This document shows positions 1 to 5,401 of a stretch of 5,401 nt of DNA, piece by piece. The notes below the pieces were generated by a model. That model saw only the letters and a list, made by a program, of their open reading frames with translations, was not told where the DNA came from and searched no databases. Position 1 is the stretch's first letter, and each line of letters opens with the position of its first letter. The stretch comes from Deltaproteobacteria bacterium. GTDB taxonomy: Bacteria > Myxococcota > B64-G9. The position numbers and the translations under genes were made by a program. The DNA lies in assembly GCA_003647095.1 (NCBI GenBank), contig QMME01000307.1:1-5401 (forward strand). Reading direction: 5' to 3'.

Positions 1-401
1 AGGGTTACGTCCCGGGCCCGGGCTGCGGCAGACAGGTGTTTCTCGACCCCGGCCAGGGCTGCTTCGGCCCGTTGCAGGGCGTCATGCAGAAGTTGGTGGT
101 TGAGGGTCCTGCTCACCTCCAGTCCGCCGACGACCGCGGCCAGGTCGCGGTAGAGTTGATGCAGGGCGGCCTGGTATCTGCATACGGCCATCACCAGGTG
201 GGCCTGGGGATTGTTGGCATCGTCGTGCAGGGTATTGCCGGCCAGATCGGCGGCCCTGTCGAATGCCCCCTCGCGCAAGGCCGCCACGGCGGGCCCGGCC
301 GCCTCTCTCCTTTCGCTGGTGAGCGTAACCGAACTAACGCCGGCACAACCCGTGGTTGCCAGGGCGACGGCAAGCGTAATGTATGCCACGCGGCTTCTCA
401 A
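1..401 (-). CDS. TPR-like lipoprotein, N-terminal part (runs off left edge)
   Basis: This is an open frame of 133 complete codons with no stop, read leftward from a TTG at 401-399. No ATG or GTG is placed to serve as start. The TTG is chosen because AAAGGA lies 8 bases upstream and because a signal sequence follows at once: Arg2/Arg4, a hydrophobic core to about residue 15, then ATTGC with Cys19 as probable lipidated residue. The -3 position of that lipobox is Thr, which is atypical, so the lipoprotein call is likely rather than certain. Residues about 35-80 (ALREGAFDRAADLAGNTL, then NNPQAHLVMA) look like TPR helices. Residues 81-130 are helical, Ala/Leu-rich and coiled-coil-like. This suggests a periplasm-facing, membrane-anchored interaction protein. 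Its C-terminus and partner are outside the window. It is the next gene after the phosphoesterase on the same strand, but 344 bases away with its own promoter. Confidence 0.8.
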   Translation of the reverse strand, partial: MRSRVAYITLAVALATTGCAGVSSVTLTSERREAAGPAVAALREGAFDRAADLAGNTLHDDANNPQAHLVMAVCRYQAALHQLYRDLAAVVGGLEVSRTLNHQLLHDALQRAEAALAGVEKHLSAAARARDVT

Positions 402-409
402 GATAGTAA

Positions 410-415
410 TCCTTT
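410..415 (-). promoter_or_regulatory. Ribosome binding site deciding the TTG start
   Basis: On the minus strand this reads AAAGGA, 8 bases before the TTG at 401. It is the only Shine-Dalgarno-like sequence near the point where the signal-peptide coding begins, and it is the main support for a non-ATG start. Confidence 0.6.
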
Positions 416-428
416 CCGGGTGTTGAGT

Positions 429-450
429 GGGGCTCCCCCCAGTTTCTGGG
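429..450. other. Two adjacent small hairpins in the leader of the TPR lipoprotein
   Basis: GGGG-CT-CCCC (429-438) abuts CCCAG-TTT-CTGGG (438-450). The two share base 438 and could not both form fully. They lie 28-49 bases upstream of the TTG start, inside the predicted 5' untranslated leader on the minus strand. There is no U-run, so they are not a terminator. Any regulatory role is speculative. Confidence 0.35.
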
Positions 451-512
451 TACGGGTCCGATCATAGTCGTGTCGCCGCCTCCGAGCAAGCTCTTTTTCT
501 CCCGGTGTCAGA

Positions 513-560
513 AGGCGAGAAGGCGGGGAAGGCGGGGACACGGGGAAGGCGGGGACAGGC
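513..560. repeat. Short-period tandem repeat, unit AGGCGGGGA
   Basis: The 9-base unit AGGCGGGGA occurs exactly at 521-529, 530-538 and 547-555. Degenerate copies lie at 513-520 (AGGCGAGA) and 539-546 (CACGGGGA). The array ends in CAGGC and so merges into the left arm of the inverted repeat at 550-560. It is strongly purine-biased on the plus strand and has no coding character. Confidence 0.75.
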
Positions 561-714
561 CCAGCACAAAGATGTTGTATTCCCAGCGGTTGCCTGGTGC
601 AACGCTGCCACTATATTGTTTTTGTAAATAATATCAAACTATTGCGCACAACGATCCGCCTTTCGTGCGTGCATCTCTCTGAAATATCGGTAATTTCATG
701 GGTGCCTGTCCCCG
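550..714. repeat. REP-like inverted repeat with GGGGACAGGC arms
   Basis: CGGGGACAGGC at 550-560 is matched by its exact reverse complement GCCTGTCCCCG at 704-714, with 143 bases between. The arms match over 11 bases and then diverge. The GGGGACAGGC core is, to my recollection, common in intergenic repeats of deltaproteobacteria and near REP-associated tyrosine transposase (RAYT) genes. No transposase is encoded in this window. The enclosed 143 bases hold the promoter of the TPR lipoprotein. This could be a non-autonomous repeat or the remnant of one. Confidence 0.55.
610..637 (-). promoter_or_regulatory. Sigma70-like promoter for the TPR lipoprotein
   Basis: On the minus strand TTGATA (632-637) is followed after 16 bases by TATAGT (610-615), within the most AT-rich stretch of this gap. 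Transcription would begin near 603 and give a leader of about 200 bases before the TTG at 401. That leader contains the left repeat arm, the tandem repeat and two hairpins. The match is by eye only. Confidence 0.5.
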
Positions 715-732
715 GTCTTTCCGCAATTGCAC

Positions 733-766
733 ATTACCGTCCATGTCAGTTGACCTCGACGGTAAT
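733..766. other. Stem-loop across the end of the phosphoesterase gene
   Basis: ATTACCGTC (733-741) and GACGGTAAT (758-766) form a perfect 9-bp stem with a 16-base loop that contains the TGA stop codon at 748-746. No T-run follows in the direction of transcription, so it does not fit an intrinsic terminator. It may act in mRNA 3'-end protection or be chance. Confidence 0.35.
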
Positions 767-2653
767 CTCGTGAGTATCGCTACCGCCTGCCAAACTGGTG
801 GCCCGGACGGTTATGCTCGTCTCACCGCCTGTGGCGGGGAGAACGGCGTCTTGCTGGTAGACATTATTGCCAACGGCTTCCATCTCTTGCCAGTTGCCGC
901 TGCCTGCAACCTGCAGTTCCACTTTCTCCACTCCGCTTGCAGCGAAGGCGATGGCGCGCACGCGTGTCGTCCCTCCTGCCGGCAAGGGGCTTGCCAAGGG
1001 GTTTTCTCCACCCAAAGAAGCATCTTCCGGTGTGGTGATCATGACCACTGGCCACTCCGGTGGTGCGGTGAGGTTGATGAGCCGGACGCTGGGACCGGTG
1101 GAATCAATGGCCACGAGAGAGTACGAGGTGGGATCTGTTTTTCCCACGCTCGGGCCGGTAACGTGCAGGACCGCGCCCAGCCAGTCTATGGCCGCTCGGT
1201 GGGTATGGCCGCACAGATAGACCTGAGCGCCTGACCGGTCGATTATCCCTTGCAGCGAAGTTGCGCCCAAGCGTAGTTTTTCGAGACCGGTCATGGGGTG
1301 ATGGGCAGCGAATATCGTAAGAGCGACACTATTGTTCGATTCGTCAACCATTGCGTCCAGTGCCATGGCTTGTTCCGAACCAAATATCCCGGCAATATTC
1401 ATGGCATTGACCGAGGAGTCCGCAGTGTCGGCGCGGACCACTCGCACGGTTCCCGCAGTGGAAGGAACAAGGGTCACCCCGTAAAACCCGCCACCTGCCT
1501 GGCCTGTTCTGGAGTAGTCGATAAAGGGCTGGCCGTCGCCGGTTTTCTTGTCATGGTTGCCCGGTATTTCGAAAAAGTACGGGTATTCGGGAGCGTTTGC
1601 AGTGTCATTCACGTACCAGGACCACTGGGTTGCTCTGCCATTATCCGCCGTGTCGCCCGTATTGATCGTTGCCGTGGGTTGTATGACAGGAACGATCTCG
1701 TCGACGAAGGTGGAGGTCAATGTACTGGTAACGGCGCTTTCTCCATAGTGGCAGTCGGTGATATGCAAAAACCAGACAGGTCGATCACCGGCAATGTCAT
1801 CTGCAATGCAAGCAAGCCCCGTCGGGTGGTAACCGGCATCGCATTCACAGCGTGCCTGCCCGCCTTCCGCAAGGCATTGACCATGGCCAGAGCAGGTTAC
1901 TCCCTCGCAGGGGTCGGCTTCATCCTGTACACAGGTCAATCCCTCCGCGTGGTACCCGGTCTCGCAGTGGCAAACCGGTTCGTTGTCGTCGCCTGGTTCG
2001 CAGTTTCCGTGCCCGGAGCAGGTAACGCCTTCGCACGGATTGTCGACGTCGTTCTCGATGCAGTCCAGCTCCTCCGGATGATAGCCTTCGTCACAGTTGC
2101 ATGCGGCATTGCCATCGGCATCAAGAACACAGGCTCCGTGATTGGAACAGGTGACACCGTCACAAGGGTCGGACTCCTCGACGCACGCCAGCCCCGCGGG
2201 GACGTAGCCTTCGTCGCACTGACAGTCCGGATATCCGTCCTGGACGATACAAGTACCATGCCCGGAGCAGTCCACCCCCTCGCAGGGCTGCTCGGATGAG
2301 TTGGCAACGCATTGGATGTCCTCGGGATGGTAGCCGGTTTCGCATACACACGTGGGCTCATCGCCCTGAACCACACAACTGCCGTGATCGGAGCAATCAA
2401 TCCCCTGGCAAGGATCGACATCGTCGGGCAGGCATGACAGCCCGTCTGGATGGTAACCCGGATCGCAGGCGCAAATGGGCTCATCCTGAACCAGCGCACA
2501 GGTGCCATGACCTGAACAAAGAATGTCATGACAGGGATCTTCTGCATCGGCATTGCCGCCACCACAAGAACCCGTCAAGATCGCGATTCCAAACATGGCA
2601 AGTGCCGCTGGCACCGAGAGCAACCGTTTGGTATCTCTTGGCATTTTCAACAT
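746..2653 (-). CDS. Secreted lipoprotein: six EGF-like repeats, calcineurin-like phosphoesterase, Ig-like domain
   Basis: This encodes 635 residues. The start at 2653 is preferred because GGAGGA lies just upstream and a signal peptide begins at once; the frame continues upstream to an ATG at 2755, which would add 34 residues with no ribosome site. TTG 2650 or ATG 2644 are close alternatives. Residues 1-29 form a signal peptide ending LTGSC (Cys30, a relaxed lipobox), followed by GGG. Residues 41-282 hold six EGF-like modules, each with six cysteines. Residues about 292-525 form a metallophosphoesterase domain with every metal-ligand block: TDCH (D300, H302), GDTADN (333-338), GNHD (365-368), HH (451-452) and GHTH (482-485). 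Residues about 533-635 look like a beta-sandwich Ig-like domain. An active two-metal hydrolase on the outer membrane or in the periplasm is expected. The substrate is unknown. The phosphoesterase plus Ig order recalls the TMEM62 family, which is only an analogy here. Confidence 0.9.
   Translation of the reverse strand: MLKMPRDTKRLLSVPAALAMFGIAILTGSCGGGNADAEDPCHDILCSGHGTCALVQDEPICACDPGYHPDGLSCLPDDVDPCQGIDCSDHGSCVVQGDEPTCVCETGYHPEDIQCVANSSEQPCEGVDCSGHGTCIVQDGYPDCQCDEGYVPAGLACVEESDPCDGVTCSNHGACVLDADGNAACNCDEGYHPEELDCIENDVDNPCEGVTCSGHGNCEPGDDNEPVCHCETGYHAEGLTCVQDEADPCEGVTCSGHGQCLAEGGQARCECDAGYHPTGLACIADDIAGDRPVWFLHITDCHYGESAVTSTLTSTFVDEIVPVIQPTATINTGDTADNGRATQWSWYVNDTANAPEYPYFFEIPGNHDKKTGDGQPFIDYSRTGQAGGGFYGVTLVPSTAGTVRVVRADTADSSVNAMNIAGIFGSEQAMALDAMVDESNNSVALTIFAAHHPMTGLEKLRLGATSLQGIIDRSGAQVYLCGHTHRAAIDWLGAVLHVTGPSVGKTDPTSYSLVAIDSTGPSVRLINLTAPPEWPVVMITTPEDASLGGENPLASPLPAGGTTRVRAIAFAASGVEKVELQVAGSGNWQEMEAVGNNVYQQDAVLPATGGETSITVRATSLAGGSDTHEITVEVN
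1808..2533 (-). repeat. Six tandem EGF-like modules (coding repeat)
   Basis: First cysteines fall at residues 41, 82, 124, 164, 207 and 249, a period of 40-43 residues (120-129 bases). Cysteine spacing is C-x4-C-x5-C-x(8 or 9)-C-x-C-x10-C in all six. The shared core is PCxGVxCSGHGxC, then CxCDxGYHPxGLxC. All 36 cysteines are kept, which argues for selection and for export to an oxidising compartment. Modules lack the full calcium-binding EGF signature, although acidic residues precede the first cysteine of each. Confidence 0.9.
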
Positions 2654-2656
2654 AGT

Positions 2657-2662
2657 TCCTCC
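2657..2662 (-). promoter_or_regulatory. Ribosome binding site for the EGF-phosphoesterase gene
   Basis: On the minus strand this reads GGAGGA, with only ACT between it and the ATG at 2653. The short spacing leaves TTG at 2650 open as an alternative start, but it clearly rules against the far-upstream ATG at 2755. Confidence 0.7.
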
Positions 2663-2781
2663 AATGACGACATGTGGGCGTACACAAAAGAGCAAAAGTA
2701 CCCCTGGGGCATTTGCCGACAGGCCGGTATTGCGTTTTTTTGAAGCATCATTCACATCATGGCGTTTGGTTTGCCTCTAGT

Positions 2782-2810
2782 CTTATATAAATACACATAA
2801 TCTTCGTCAG
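2782..2810 (-). promoter_or_regulatory. Candidate sigma70-like promoter for the EGF-phosphoesterase gene
   Basis: On the minus strand CTGACG (2805-2810) is followed after 17 bases by TATAAG (2782-2787), within an AT-rich patch of this intergenic region. Transcription from near 2775 would give a leader of about 120 bases before the ATG at 2653. Overlapping TATA-like hexamers make the exact -10 uncertain. Confidence 0.45.
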
Positions 2811-2823
2811 GTCGCGCAAGATC

Positions 2824-2900
2824 GGGTAAACCCTGCGTCTTGGAGCACAAACTGCCCGAGGGCAGCGACGGGGGTTTTCGACCGCAGGATCCCGGCTGGG
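2824..2900. other. GC-rich structured intergenic segment of unknown role
   Basis: Four foldable elements lie in 77 bases: GGG-TAAA-CCC (2824-2833), CTGCCC-GA-GGGCAG (2852-2865), CCC-GGCT-GGG (2891-2900), and a 6-bp pair CCTGCG (2832-2837) with CGCAGG (2883-2888) that would enclose the second hairpin. The segment sits between the divergent promoter region and the transporter gene, so it could be in the transporter's leader RNA or upstream of the minus-strand promoter. I do not recognise it as a known riboswitch. The whole gap 2654-3037 holds no convincing gene. Confidence 0.3.
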
Positions 2901-3025
2901 CGTCAGGGTAGGGTTTTTGAGTACTCCAAGGGGTTGAAAGAGTCGAGCCCAGACCTCATCCTCTGCTGAAAGTCCTTGAAAAAAAGTAGTATTCGGTGCA
3001 TACCTTCTCCTGTTCGGAAAAATGC

Positions 3026-3031
3026 GGGAGG
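3026..3031 (+). promoter_or_regulatory. Ribosome binding site deciding the transporter start
   Basis: GGGAGG lies 6 bases before the ATG at 3038. It selects that codon over the in-frame ATG at 2996, which has no such site and would add 14 residues of unrelated composition (HTFSCSEKCG). Confidence 0.75.
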
Positions 3032-3037
3032 TTGCCG

Positions 3038-4672
3038 ATGAGCGCGAATGGCAAGGGTACACTCAAGCTTTTCAAAACCGAGGACTACTGGGCCATCTGG
3101 CTGGGCATGCTGGTGATATTTCTGTGTGTTGGGTTTTTCTGGGGTGGCGGCACCTTGAAGTCCGTGGCCGTCACCCCCGGCTCCTGGGCCGATTTCGGTG
3201 CCCTGGCAGCGGACCTGTCCAGCCACTGGTGGGGTTACCTGTTGATTTTTACGGGATTTGGCGCCGTATTCACGTTGAGCATGAAGGTGATGGGTCGTAA
3301 CGTCAAGCAGTTCCTGGGAGGTTACACCATACTCTTCATCGGCTCCCTGCTGGTGTTCTACCTGGCCGGTTGGAAGGTCATGAAACGGCTCGATCTGGGG
3401 GCTCCCCTGCTGGCGCTGGTGATCGGGCTGGTAATCGGCAACATCAAGGCGGTGCCCGACTGGTTCAAGACCTCTCTGCGCACCGAGTACTACATAAAGA
3501 CGGGCATCGTCCTGCTGGGCGCCACCTTGCCGCTCACCCTCATTGCCGAGGCCGGTCCCATCGCCTTCGTGCAGGCAACCATCGTCTCGGTATGCACCTG
3601 GCTGACCATCTACCTGGTGGCTACCAGGTTGTTCAAGCTCGATCCCCGCTTTGGCGCGGTGCTGGGTACCGGGGGAGCGGTTTGCGGGGTGTCGGGGTCC
3701 ATCGCCGTCGGTGGCGCGGTACGCGCCGACAAGGATCACATCGCCATCGGCATCGCCGTGGTGTCGGTGTGGGCCATCGTCATGATCTTCAGCCTGGCCT
3801 TCCTGACCAAGGTGATGATACCGGCCGACGGCGCGGCACCCAGCCAGTGGTATCACATCTCTCCCGGTGAGGCCGGGGCCTGGGTGGGAACGTCAGAGTA
3901 CGCCGATGCCGCGGGTTTTGCCGTGGTGGCGGAACTGGCCGCCGAGCACGGGGACTCTCCCATCCATACCTTCACCCTCATGAAGGTGATCGGACGTGAC
4001 ATCTGGATCGGCATCTGGGCCCTGGTGCTGTCGATTGTCTCCGTGCTCTTCTGGGAGAAGAAGAAGGGCACCGGTTCCCGGGAAGACGAACCGCACGGCC
4101 GGGTGGGCGCGTCCATCATCTGGGAACGTTTCCCGAAGTTCGTCATCGGCTTCTTCGCGGCATCGATAATCATGAGCCTGATCGCCGCCAGTCCACCGGA
4201 CGACCACCTGGGTGTCGCCAAGGTGGCCGATACTTACAAGACCAAGGCCCAGAAGATGAAATACCGGGCCGATTTCGGCAACTACCAGCCACCGGCCGAG
4301 TTGGCGGGAAAGTTCAAGTATGACGCGGCCAAGGGCGTGATTTCCTTTGCGGGCAAGATGTCGCTCGAGGAACTGAACAGGCTCATGGCCGGCGCCGACG
4401 AGCAGCAGCGTTGGGCACTGCGCAAGCTGCACCAGAAATCCGACTGGTTTGTCAGCGAGTTGAAAGCCAAGGTCATTGTTCCCATCAAGAAGCTACGTTC
4501 CTGGGCCTTCGTGCTCTGTTTCCTCTGCATTGGGCTGTCAACCCGTTTCCGCGATCTGGCCACCTTTGGTCTGAAGCCCTTCTGGGCATTCACCATCGGA
4601 GTGCTGGTGAACGTGCCGCTGGGCTACTTCCTCACCACCCACGTTTTCGTGAACTACTGGCGGGCCATCTGA
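3038..4672 (+). CDS. YeiH/UPF0324-type (PF03601) membrane transporter, putative sulfate exporter family
   Basis: This encodes 544 residues with about twelve hydrophobic segments, near 17-37, 63-80, 92-112, 118-136, 152-170, 173-196, 203-227, 233-258, 318-340, 364-385, 486-500 and 515-535. It fits the PF03601 inner-membrane family. Family-like marks are GTGGAVCGVSGSIAVGGA (210-227) followed by the DKDHIAIGIAVV helix start, a WVGTSEYADAAGFAVVAEL segment (282-300), and the closing LCIGLSTRFRDLATFGLKP region (496-513). The family is often called a sulfate exporter, but substrate is not established for most members. Usual members are about 340 residues. This one is longer because of extra N-terminal helices and a soluble, charged insertion at about 385-484 before the last two helices. 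It heads an apparent operon with the small Cys-His gene. A weak TTGAAA (2976-2981) with a poor -10 is the only promoter candidate seen upstream. Confidence 0.85.
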   Translation: MSANGKGTLKLFKTEDYWAIWLGMLVIFLCVGFFWGGGTLKSVAVTPGSWADFGALAADLSSHWWGYLLIFTGFGAVFTLSMKVMGRNVKQFLGGYTILFIGSLLVFYLAGWKVMKRLDLGAPLLALVIGLVIGNIKAVPDWFKTSLRTEYYIKTGIVLLGATLPLTLIAEAGPIAFVQATIVSVCTWLTIYLVATRLFKLDPRFGAVLGTGGAVCGVSGSIAVGGAVRADKDHIAIGIAVVSVWAIVMIFSLAFLTKVMIPADGAAPSQWYHISPGEAGAWVGTSEYADAAGFAVVAELAAEHGDSPIHTFTLMKVIGRDIWIGIWALVLSIVSVLFWEKKKGTGSREDEPHGRVGASIIWERFPKFVIGFFAASIIMSLIAASPPDDHLGVAKVADTYKTKAQKMKYRADFGNYQPPAELAGKFKYDAAKGVISFAGKMSLEELNRLMAGADEQQRWALRKLHQKSDWFVSELKAKVIVPIKKLRSWAFVLCFLCIGLSTRFRDLATFGLKPFWAFTIGVLVNVPLGYFLTTHVFVNYWRAI

Positions 4673-4673
4673 C

Positions 4674-4898
4674 ATGAGGGATGTTGTTTCCACCTGTGCC
4701 GGGTGTCGTTATTTCCTGGATGACGCCGAGCAACTGGAGCGGGAGTTTCCCGGTATTCTCATCCTCAGTTCCGCCGGAGGCGATACCCGGGGCGACCAGG
4801 GACTGTGCCGCCTGCATGAGAAGTGGGTTCTGCCGAGGTTTACCTGCTCTCGTCACCAGCTTCCCGACTCCGAGCCGGGTGCGGGCGAAACTGGTTGA
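4674..4898 (+). CDS. Small Cys4His2 protein, probable metal binder, coupled to the transporter
   Basis: This encodes 74 residues. The ATG is one base after the transporter's TGA (4670-4672) and lacks a strong ribosome site of its own, so translational coupling is likely. Six potential ligands stand in ordered pairs: C8-x2-C11, C45-x2-H48 and C58-x2-H61. They are embedded in CAGCRYF, GLCRLHE and FTCSRH. The pairing suggests a zinc or iron site, or a redox-active thiol site. There is no signal peptide or membrane segment, so it is probably cytoplasmic. The last residues (LPDSEPGAGETG) look disordered. I do not recognise a named family. The gene is kept despite its size because of the spacing, the ligand pattern and the operon position. 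It may sense or modulate the transporter, which is inference. Confidence 0.7.
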   Translation: MRDVVSTCAGCRYFLDDAEQLEREFPGILILSSAGGDTRGDQGLCRLHEKWVLPRFTCSRHQLPDSEPGAGETG

Positions 4899-4914
4899 AC
4901 CGAATTGCTTATGC

Positions 4915-4919
4915 GGAGG
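4915..4919 (+). promoter_or_regulatory. Ribosome binding site for the MORN gene
   Basis: GGAGG lies 6 bases before the ATG at 4926. An in-frame ATG at 4911 overlaps this site's upstream edge, has no site of its own, and is therefore not chosen. Confidence 0.75.
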
Positions 4920-4925
4920 AAGGTC

Positions 4926-5401
4926 ATGAAGGGTGGGGCAAGACCGTGTTTGCTGGTGGCAGCGCTTCTGCTGGTCTGGGCGGTACCGGTACGTTCCCAG
5001 GACAAGGGCGGCTGCCGGCTGCACAAGTCGATGACCGGCTGGCAACTGCTGGAGGGAAAGTGTACTGCCGGGCTGGTCGAGGGTGAGGGCAAGGCCCGGG
5101 GACCCCGGGGAGAGATATACCAGGGGGACTTTCACCAGGGTCTGCCCGGGGGCAAGGGCCGCCTGCAGTTGCCCGGAGGTGGCTACTACCAGGGACAGTG
5201 GCGGGCCGGCCCCCGCCCGGGGCGGGGCCGGGAGGTGTCCAGCACCGGTACCACCTACGACGGGGAGTGGGTGGCTGACAAGCGACAGGGACGGGGGGTT
5301 TTCACCACTCCCTACGGCCTTCGCTACGAGGGTGAGTGGAACAACGATAGCCGTACCGGCCAGGGGGTGGAGACGCGGCCGGACGGACGGCGTTACCAGG
5401 G
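4926..5401 (+). CDS. Exported MORN-repeat protein, N-terminal part (runs off right edge)
   Basis: This is an open frame of 158 complete codons with no stop inside the window. Residues 1-24 form a signal peptide: Lys2/Arg6, then LLVAALLLVWAV, with cleavage likely after VRS. Cys30 and Cys46 could form a disulfide in the mature N-terminus. From about residue 48 it is built of MORN repeats: a degenerate GLVEGEGKARGPRGE unit, then YQGDFHQGLPGGKG (65-78), YQGQWRAGPRPGRG (88-101), YDGEWVADKRQGRG (111-124), YEGEWNNDSRTGQG (134-147), and the start of another (YQG, 157). The repeat length is about 23 residues. MORN arrays make extended beta sheets used as scaffolds or for lipid or protein contacts. In bacteria their roles are mostly unknown. 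It lies 27 bases after the Cys-His gene on the same strand, so it is probably the third gene of that operon. GC content is high throughout. Confidence 0.85.
   Translation, partial: MKGGARPCLLVAALLLVWAVPVRSQDKGGCRLHKSMTGWQLLEGKCTAGLVEGEGKARGPRGEIYQGDFHQGLPGGKGRLQLPGGGYYQGQWRAGPRPGRGREVSSTGTTYDGEWVADKRQGRGVFTTPYGLRYEGEWNNDSRTGQGVETRPDGRRYQ

Noticed and set aside
36..467. Plus-strand open frame of 143 residues
   Set aside because: It is opposite the TPR lipoprotein gene and has no signal, motif or ribosome site. The minus-strand reading explains this DNA better.
490..505. GAGC-AA-GCTC followed by TTTTT on the plus strand as an intrinsic terminator
   Set aside because: The stem is only 4 bp with a 2-base loop, and no plus-strand gene ends upstream of it.
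1298..2299. Long plus-strand open frame of 333 residues
   Set aside because: It lies wholly antisense to the EGF-phosphoesterase gene, whose frame carries clear domain motifs. The antisense product has no recognisable motif and is a by-product of codon composition.
2701..2741. CCCCTGGGG palindrome and T7 run near the phosphoesterase start
   Set aside because: The palindrome and the T-run are about 25 bases apart with no stem directly before the run, and no plus-strand transcript would end here. Taken as chance sequence in the leader.
2654..2755. N-terminal extension of the EGF-phosphoesterase to the ATG at 2755
   Set aside because: The extra 34 residues would precede the signal peptide and block its recognition. 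The GGAGGA site sits within this stretch, just before the ATG at 2653.
2841..2900. Possible c-di-GMP-I (GEMM) riboswitch
   Set aside because: CAAACTGCCCGAGGGCAGCG (2848-2867) followed by ACG superficially resembles the P2 region, but the conserved ACGCAAAGC segment and the 3' partner stem are absent.
2757..3062. Minus-strand open frame of 101 residues in the divergent gap
   Set aside because: It has no convincing ribosome site, overlaps the transporter start, and covers the predicted promoter. I considered a degraded mobile-element fragment but recognise no transposase motif.
2903..3856. Minus-strand open frame of 317 residues
   Set aside because: It is antisense to the transporter gene over most of its length. 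The product is rich in His, Gln and Gly with no hydrophobic or domain pattern, typical of a shadow frame.

Overview
The window looks like chromosomal DNA of a GC-rich Gram-negative bacterium. Several features suggest the former Deltaproteobacteria (Desulfuromonadales, Geobacter-like or Myxococcota-like): lipoproteins with a Cys-Gly-Gly-Gly type mature end, bacterial EGF-like repeats, a MORN-repeat exported protein, and REP-like GGGGACAGGC repeats between genes. This placement is inferred from style, not from a marker gene.

Layout. Positions 1-401, minus strand: the 5' part of a TPR-like lipoprotein that starts with TTG and runs off the left edge. Positions 402-745: a non-coding stretch with a sigma70-like promoter for that gene, a short-period GGCGGGGA tandem repeat, and an 11-bp inverted repeat whose arms flank the promoter. 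Positions 746-2653, minus strand: a 635-residue secreted lipoprotein with six EGF-like modules, a calcineurin-like metallophosphoesterase domain with all metal-binding motifs, and a C-terminal Ig-like domain. Positions 2654-3037: a divergent intergenic region with a minus-strand promoter and GC-rich hairpins.

Positions 3038-5401, plus strand: a compact three-gene run. It holds a YeiH/UPF0324-type (PF03601) membrane transporter with an unusual soluble insertion, a 74-residue Cys4His2 protein that starts one base after the transporter's stop codon, and an exported MORN-repeat protein that runs off the right edge. Tight spacing suggests one operon.

The genes share an envelope theme: two lipoproteins, an inner-membrane transporter and an exported repeat protein. 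No pathway joining the minus-strand genes to the plus-strand operon can be read from the sequence. The features most worth following are the EGF-phosphoesterase-Ig architecture and the transporter/Cys-His/MORN cluster. Two real genes lack a conventional complete ORF: the TTG-started lipoprotein and the open-ended MORN gene.
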